Source: Penaeus vannamei
Taxonomy: Eukaryota > Arthropoda > Malacostraca > Decapoda > Penaeidae
DNA length: 12,500 bases
Direction of reading: 5' to 3'
Assembly (NCBI RefSeq): GCF_042767895.1
Contig: NC_091576.1
Span: 24,439,324-24,451,823 of the forward strand
Shown: positions 7,641 through 12,500 of the stretch, one piece after another
Layout: each line of letters begins with the position of its first letter
Position numbering within the stretch: position 1 is the stretch's first letter
Translations under genes and position numbers: made by a program
Notes under the pieces: generated by a model
What the model saw: the letters and a program-made list of their open reading frames with translations, nothing else
Told to the model about the DNA's origin: nothing
Database searches by the model: none

Positions 7641-9340
7641 CCTTACCCCTACCCACCCCCTACCCCCACCCTCCACCCCCTCCCCTCCTTCGCGCGTCTC
7701 TATCCGTCCACTTACCCCCACCCCCACCCCCTCCCCACCCCTCCTTCGCGCGTCTCAATCCGTCCACCTAACCCTCCTCCCCAACCCCCCCACCCCCTCC
7801 CCTCCCCTCCTTCGCGCGTCCCTACCCCACCTCTTACCCCCACCCCCTCCCCCTCCCCTCCTTCGCGCGTCCCTACCCCACCTCTTATCCCCACCCCCAA
7901 CCCCCACCCCCTCCCCTCCTTCGCGCGTCCCTATCTCACCTCTTACCCCCCCTCCCCTCCCCTCCCTTCGCGCGTCCCTACCCCACCTCTTATCCCCACC
8001 CCCAACCCCCCACCCTCCCCTCCTTCGCGCGTCCCTACCTCACCTCTTACCCCCCTCCCCTCCCCTCCTTCGCGCATCCCTACCCCACCTCTTACCCCCC
8101 CTCCCCTCCTTCGCGCGTCCCTACCCCACCTCTTACCCCCACCCCCCAACCCCCAACCCCCCTCCTTCGCGCGTCCCTACCCCACCTCTTACCCCTCCCC
8201 CTCTCCTTCAGGCGTCCCTACCCCACCTCTTACCCCCACCCCCTCCCCTCCCTCCTTCGCGCGCCCCTTACCCACCTCTTACCCCCACCCCCAACCCCCC
8301 TCCTTCGCGCGTCCCTACCCCACCTCTTACCCCCCTCCCCCCTCCTTCGCGCGTCCCTACCCCACCTCTTACCCCCACCCCTCCCTCCCCTCCTTCGCGC
8401 GTCCCTACCCCACCTCTTACCCCACCCCCCAACCCCCCAACCCCCCCTCCTTCGCGCGTCCCTTACCCCCCAACCCCCCCCCACCCCTCCTTCGCGCGTC
8501 CCTTACCCCCACCCCTCCCCTCCTTCGCGAGTCCCGATCCGTCCACCTAACCCCCCAACCCCCTTCCCTCCTTCCCTCGCGTCCCTACCCCACCTCTTAC
8601 CCCCACCCCCAACCCCCCACCCCTCCCCTCCTTCGCGCGTCCCTACCCCACCTCTTACCCCCACCCCATCCCCTCCTTCGCGCATCCCTTACCCCCACCC
8701 CAACCCCCTCCCCTCCCTCCTTCGCGCGTCCCTACCCCACCTCTTACCCCCACCCCTCCCCTCCCCTCCTTCGCGCATCCCTACCCCACCCCCAACCCCC
8801 TCCCTCCTTCGCGCGTCCCTATACCCACCTCTTACCCCCACCCCCAACCCCCAACCCCCTCCCCTCCTTCGCGCGTCCCTATACCCACCTCTTACCCCCA
8901 CCCTCACCCCCTCACCTCCCTCCTTCGCGCGTCCCTTACCCCTACCCCCAACCCCCACCCCCAACTCCCTCACCCCGTCCCCTCCTTCGCGCGTCCCTAC
9001 CTCACCTCTTACCCCCACCCCAACCCCCCACCCCTTCCCCTCCTTCGCGCATCCCTTATCCCACCTCTTACCCCCACCCCCAACTCCCCCACCCCCTCCC
9101 CTCCTTCGCGCGTCCCGATCCGTCGATCCCATCCCCCACCCCCAACTCCCTCACCCCCTCCCCTCCTTCGCACGTCCCTACCCCACCTCTTACCCCCACC
9201 CCCTCCCCTCCTTCGCGCGTCCGTACCCACCCCCACCTCCAACCCCCATCCCCACCCCTCCCCTCCTTCGCGCGTCCCTTACCCCCCCCAACCCCCAACC
9301 CCTCCCCTTCTTCGCGCGTCCCGATCCGTCGATCCCATCC
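7640..9340 (+). repeat. 33-unit CpG-box minisatellite, mean period about 51 bp
   Basis: The anchor TTCGCGCGTCCC, or a close variant, recurs 33 times. The CG-start positions run 7691, 7747, 7813, 7864, 7922, 7969, 8026, 8071, 8112 and so on to 9169, 9214, 9269 and 9313. Spacing is 33-66 bp and averages (9313-7691)/32, about 51. The usual unit is CCTCCTTCGCGCGTCCC, TACCCCACCTCTTACCC, then variable CCCCAACCCCCAC filler. Almost every G on the plus strand lies inside the anchor box. Variant boxes are CGCGCATC, TTCAGGCG (8207), CGCGAGTC (8526) and CGCACGTC (9169). A second subtype carries ATCCGTC after the box. Unit lengths are not multiples of three, so the 304-codon open frame through it is not a protein repeat. 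Confidence 0.95.
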
Positions 9341-9580
9341 CGCGGTGTCCCTGGCGATCAGGATTCCGTTGATGGCGATTCTGGGAATTTCCTGTCGAAA
9401 CCTCTCCTCTAAGTTCCTTTTTCTTGTTTCTTCTTTTTCTTGTTCCTTGTTCTTCCTCGCCGTGGCCGACGCGACGCCGTGTTCGTTCGGCTTTATTTTC
9501 GGCTTCGTTTGGGTTCTTTTGTCTCCGTGTGTGGGTGTGTTTTTGTTTGTTTGGTTGTGTTGCTATATATGTATATATGT
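9341..9580. other. Unique sequence between minisatellite and T-rich tract
   Basis: Mixed sequence starting CGCGGTGTCCCTGGCGATCA, with several CpGs and GT-rich sequence around 9515-9560. Frames opening here continue into the poly-F/S tract and are not credible coding exons. I see no recognised element. Confidence 0.4.
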
Positions 9581-9925
9581 ATTTTTTTTCTTTGTTTTTT
9601 GTTTATTTTTTCTTTTTGTTTTTTTCTTTTTTTCTTTTTTATTCCTTTTTCTTTTTTCTTTCTTTTTTCCTTTTTCTTTTTTTCTTTTTTTCTCTCTTTT
9701 CTTTTCTTTTTTTCTTTTTCCTTTATTTTCTTCTTTCTTCTTATATTTTTTTCTCTCTCGCCTTTCCTTTGGTTTGTCTTCCGCTGAATCTGTCTGGTTG
9801 TCGGCTTGTCTCTCTTCCTCCTGTTTTCTCTTTTTTCTCTTCTTTCTATTTTCCTTGGCATGTCTCTTTCTCTTTCCTTTTATCTTTCTCGTTCATCATC
9901 TTCCTCTACCTTTCTCCCGTTTTAT
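9581..9925 (+). repeat. T-rich polypyrimidine tract (TTTTTC-type)
   Basis: Irregular TTTTTC/TTTCTTT sequence, densest at 9581-9745 and grading into mixed CT-rich sequence. It encodes only F/L/S-rich artefact frames. Confidence 0.8.
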
Positions 9926-10376
<451 letters not shown>

Positions 10377-10404
10377 ACATGTATATGCACACGCATATAC
10401 ATGT
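10377..10404. repeat. Perfect inverted repeat, 12-bp arms, ACAC loop
   Basis: ACATGTATATGC (10377-10388) and GCATATACATGT (10393-10404) are exact reverse complements around ACAC. It lies at the boundary between the TA/TATG microsatellite and the C-rich segment to the right. Confidence 0.9.
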
Positions 10405-10429
10405 GCGTTCGTGTGTGCAGCATCCCTCT

Positions 10430-10735
10430 CTTTTCCCATCAGCCGCCCGTCCTTCCCCAGCCACCTCGTTCCCTCACTCTCTTTCCTTCTCTTCTCCTTT
10501 CTCTCGTTCGTTCCCATACCTTCCCCCCCTCCCCCACACCCACACCTACCCCAAACACCCCCCTTACCCTTACCCCCCTCCTCACCTACCCCATACCCCC
10601 TCCACCCCCACCCCCACGTAAGCGGCGCAGCAAACATCTCGCCGTGAAGTCATCCTTCCCCTTCCCCCCCGCCACCCCCTTCCCCTCACCCCCCTCCTCC
10701 CCCACCCCCACCCCCGCCGCCGTGTCCGACCGCGG
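10430..10735 (+). repeat. C-rich low-complexity segment
   Basis: C/T then C-rich sequence (CCCCTCC, CCCACACCCACACC, CCCCCACCCCCACC), interrupted by a CpG-containing unique stretch at 10618-10650. Compositionally it resembles the filler of the minisatellite but has no TTCGCGCGTCCC box. Confidence 0.65.
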
Positions 10736-10739
10736 CGAC

Positions 10740-10960
10740 AGTCCCCCCCCGGCATACATCCCGTTCTCCTCCCCGCGTTTCGTCAACTTCGTACGGGCGA
10801 CAGCAAACACCGGCACTCGACTGCTGTTTAAAGGTAAATGCCGAGCTGGTGCGGGCGGCGGCGGCGGCTCGGCCTGGGCTGGAGTGCGAGCCTTTGGGCG
10901 GCGGTGCGTCAGTGGGGGCCGTGCGGGTGAGAGGTGAGTTTGTGCTGGCGGGCTTGGGTG
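10740..10960 (+). promoter_or_regulatory. CpG-rich block with two splice-donor-like sites
   Basis: Unique, GC-rich sequence; I count about 13 CpGs between 10839 and 10930. Two donor-like motifs are present: AAG/GTAAAT (GT at 10834) and GAG/GTGAGT (GT at 10934), the second matching the strong GTGAGT consensus. An open plus frame through this block ends at the TGA created by that second donor. This is compatible with a 5' exon or CpG-rich promoter, but the encoded sequence is low-complexity (P, G, A, R) and unrecognised, so no CDS is called. Confidence 0.35.
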
Positions 10961-11114
10961 AATGGGCGTGAGAGTGTGTGGGTGGCTGTTTTTTTGTGTG
11001 CGTGTGGACATAGCGCTGCATTCTGAGATGCATTCATATAACCCCTGTACACATGGATTCCGCACGCGCACATACCTACGTGCTGTGTTTGTGTGCGTGT
11101 CCGTGTTTGTTTGA

Positions 11115-11214
11115 ACGTGCACACACACACGCACGCACGCGCGCACACACATACACACACACACTCACACTCATACATTCACACGCACACATACACACAC
11201 ACACACACACACAT
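11115..11214. repeat. (CA)n-rich tract with 50-bp perfect purine/pyrimidine alternation
   Basis: From 11115 to 11164 every step alternates purine and pyrimidine, including a CGCACGCACGCGCGCACAC core. This is the type of sequence most prone to Z-DNA. It continues as imperfect (CA)n to 11214 and then ATATATGTATATATG. A GT-rich arm (about 11083-11110) precedes it. Confidence 0.85.
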
Positions 11215-11284
11215 ATATGTATATATGTTTGCATGTATGTATGTATGCGCGTATGTACGAATGTAAATGCGGGCATACACACAC

Positions 11285-11640
11285 ATGCAGCGCCGCACGC
11301 CTGGCTGCGCCCGTGCCGCCCGCGAGCGTCAGCGCCTGGAGTCAGCTCAGCCGCCCGCAAGATCAAGTATCGACATCCCGCCGGCGGTGATCGCGCGCCC
11401 ATCCCCCCCCCCCCCTTGGCGGCGGCGGGGGTGGAGGCCGGAGGACGCGGCGCCACCTGGAGCCAGCTGGAGTACTTCGCCAGCTGGGGGAGTGACCTGA
11501 CACGCTGCGGTGTCACAGCGGCCGGGAGTCGCGCGCGCGTGAGGGCTTCTGTGTGCGGGTTCGGGGCCGGGCGCACACGCCTCCGTGTACGTCGCCGGGG
11601 CTCTGTGAGTGAGTGTGCATTTGGGGGTCTTTTGGCGAGC
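11285..11640. promoter_or_regulatory. CpG-rich, E-box-bearing putative regulatory region
   Basis: GC-rich unique sequence with dense CpG, a run of 13 C (11403-11415) and GGCGGCGGCGGG. Three E-boxes are clustered: CACCTG at 11454 and CAGCTG at 11464 and 11481, the latter two each within an exact CCAGCTGG palindrome. An inverted repeat, TGACAC-GCTGCG-GTGTCA, lies at 11498-11515. Open frames of about 195 codons run through on both strands in the same place, typical of GC-rich DNA and not decisive for coding. Probably 5' regulatory or untranslated sequence. Confidence 0.4.
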
Positions 11641-12081
11641 CTCTGATCTCGGAAATGCAAAACACGTGCAGATATTGATGCGATTCAACAAGTGTGTACT
11701 CGGCAGTACTTCAGTGAAAAGCAGTTTGTGTGTTTCCTTCAAAGTGATGTGAGGGTGTACACGGATGTGCACAGGAGAGGCACGGCCGCTAAGTAAATAT
11801 ATAAAAGCCACAGTCAGTGTGTACGTCAGGAAAGTGCAGCCGGTGTACACGTGCAGCCAGTGCGCACTCCAGCGAAGACACATCCAGTGTACATATTAGT
11901 GGATCGACAGGAGGGAACCTATCTCAACTGTACAAATGTTGGCGATGCTAACAAATTTCTGGATTGTCCTACGCGACTTAAGGTAGTATATTCGACCCTT
12001 ATGCATGGCCATATTTCTGTGTCCAAGCCTCCAGATGTGTACAAGATGTCTCCTTACTCCCATGCCATATGTAGTGTACAC
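11585..12081 (+). repeat. Cluster of GTGTAC hexamers with a 17-bp near-duplicate
   Basis: GTGTAC occurs at about 11585, 11694, 11755, 11819, 11843, 11887, 12037 and 12074. Three of these extend to the palindrome GTGTACAC (11755, 11843, 12074). A 17-bp segment at 11834-11850 is repeated in tandem at 11851-11867 with 14 of 17 identities (GTGCAGCC then GGTGTACAC or AGTGCGCAC). A random sequence of this length would be expected to have far fewer than one GTGTAC. Confidence 0.6.
11797..11830 (+). promoter_or_regulatory. Candidate core promoter: TATA box with initiator-like TCAG
   Basis: ATATATAAAAG contains TATAAA at 11800-11805. The arthropod initiator consensus TCAGT occurs at 11814, but that is only about 16 bp from the TATA start, which is too close. 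TCAGG at 11826 places the A about 28 bp downstream of the TATA start, a normal distance. The position, about 160 bp after a CpG-rich block, fits a promoter. No downstream promoter element or long ORF confirms it, and AT-rich chance matches are common. Confidence 0.4.
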
Positions 12082-12089
12082 GTTTATAG

Positions 12090-12500
12090 ATCTGTCTGTC
12101 TGTGAACGAGGCAGTGAACTCACTCGCTTGGAAAGCCTCCAAGTGGTGACTTTTATAGAGATGTTTAGTTTAGTTTATTTCTTCGAACCAGACTCCCTTT
12201 TCCTACTCAAGATGATGGTCACTGTCCTCACTCTGCCAATTAGGGAACTCTTCTTGTTGCTATGCAATGACGAGTCTAATCTTGAATGGAGAAATGAAAG
12301 GAAAAAATATGTCGCATGAAAACTGGAATATCATACTTGTGCTCCAGAAGAGAACGAGGGAAAAAAAATTCTACCTCAACCTCGGGCAATAGGACGGCAA
12401 AAAATCAGCCTCTTTCAGGCCAGAAATGCAGGATTAGACGGTAGGTCTAAAGGCAGGGTCTTAGCTGGCCCGGACGAGAGGTCTTTAGCCCGTCCATTAC
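12090..12500. other. Unique sequence at the right edge; no gene recognised
   Basis: Balanced, non-repetitive sequence with a small inverted repeat CTTGGA-AAGCC-TCCAAG at 12127-12143 and A-rich patches at 12303 and 12361. A plus-strand frame of 104 codons (12005-12319) has no recognisable domain and no supporting context. This could be 5' UTR or intron of a gene lying to the right, or intergenic DNA. Confidence 0.4.

Noticed and set aside
7636..8550. 304-codon open frame, proline/serine-rich, with repeated SRVP and ASLPHLL segments
   Set aside because: It lies entirely in the minisatellite, whose unit lengths are not multiples of three, so the reading register shifts between units. It stays open only because C-rich DNA lacks stop codons.
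7640..9340. CRISPR array
   Set aside because: Interspersed boxes are only about 12-17 bp and the intervals are near-identical C-rich filler of variable length, not unique spacers. The DNA is eukaryotic in character.
10401..10937. 178-codon plus-strand frame through the CpG-rich block
   Set aside because: The sequence is low-complexity P/S/T then G/A/R. The starting codon lies just right of a hairpin in repeat DNA and no family is recognised. It is retained only as a possible exon context for the donor at 10934.
11053..11660. Long overlapping frames of about 195 codons on both strands
   Set aside because: Coincident frames on opposite strands in GC-rich and CA-repeat DNA are expected by composition, and neither protein is recognisable.
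12005..12319. 104-codon plus-strand frame
   Set aside because: No recognisable domain, no good start context, and lengths like this occur by chance in unique DNA.

Overview
The window looks like eukaryotic, non-coding, extremely repeat-dense DNA. By my reading well over half of the 12.5 kb is microsatellite, minisatellite or strand-biased low-complexity sequence. There are no tightly packed ORFs, Shine-Dalgarno sites or operons. The best guess for the source is an arthropod, most likely a decapod crustacean such as a penaeid shrimp. Three things suggest this: the density of long (TC)n, (TATC)n, (TCTG)n, (CA)n and (TA)n arrays, a hammerhead-like Penelope-type retroelement motif, and a TATA box with a TCAGT initiator-like element. 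The assignment is inference and no species-specific gene is present. I could not support any protein-coding gene. The long open frames are by-products of repeats that lack stop codons.

Layout. 1-1033 is purine-rich: a degenerate minisatellite (about 34+30 bp, 64-bp dimers) and then a 120-bp direct duplication. 1034-1175 is a short unique island, followed by a pyrimidine block (1176-1535). 1565-2362 holds two copies of a microsatellite-bearing cassette and a 24-bp minisatellite. 2451-2674 has two poly(T) tracts that may be retroposon tails. 2837-3170 is a compound (GA)/(CAGA)/(CA)/(GATA) microsatellite. 3171-3960 is the longest unique stretch. It ends in a minus-strand hammerhead-like motif next to a third copy of the cassette (3961-4121). 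4122-4660 is unique, 4671-5205 is a giant compound microsatellite, and 5280-5660 is unique.

5770-6181 is G-rich with a 27-28 bp minisatellite. 6182-6580 is an AT-rich unique island. 6581-7640 is C/T-rich, including a three-copy repeat of about 110-128 bp. 7640-9340 is the most striking element: a minisatellite of 33 units averaging about 51 bp, each with a CpG box (TTCGCGCGTCCC) set in otherwise nearly G-free, C-rich sequence. 9581-10376 is T-rich and then (TA)n/(TATG)n, closed by a perfect 12-bp inverted repeat.

From about 10620 to the right edge the character changes. Two CpG-rich blocks (10620-10960 and 11285-11640) flank a CA/Z-DNA-type tract. They are followed by a TATA box near 11800 and a cluster of GTGTAC hexamers. 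This is the only part that looks like the 5' regulatory end of a gene. If there is one, its coding exons probably lie to the right of the window.
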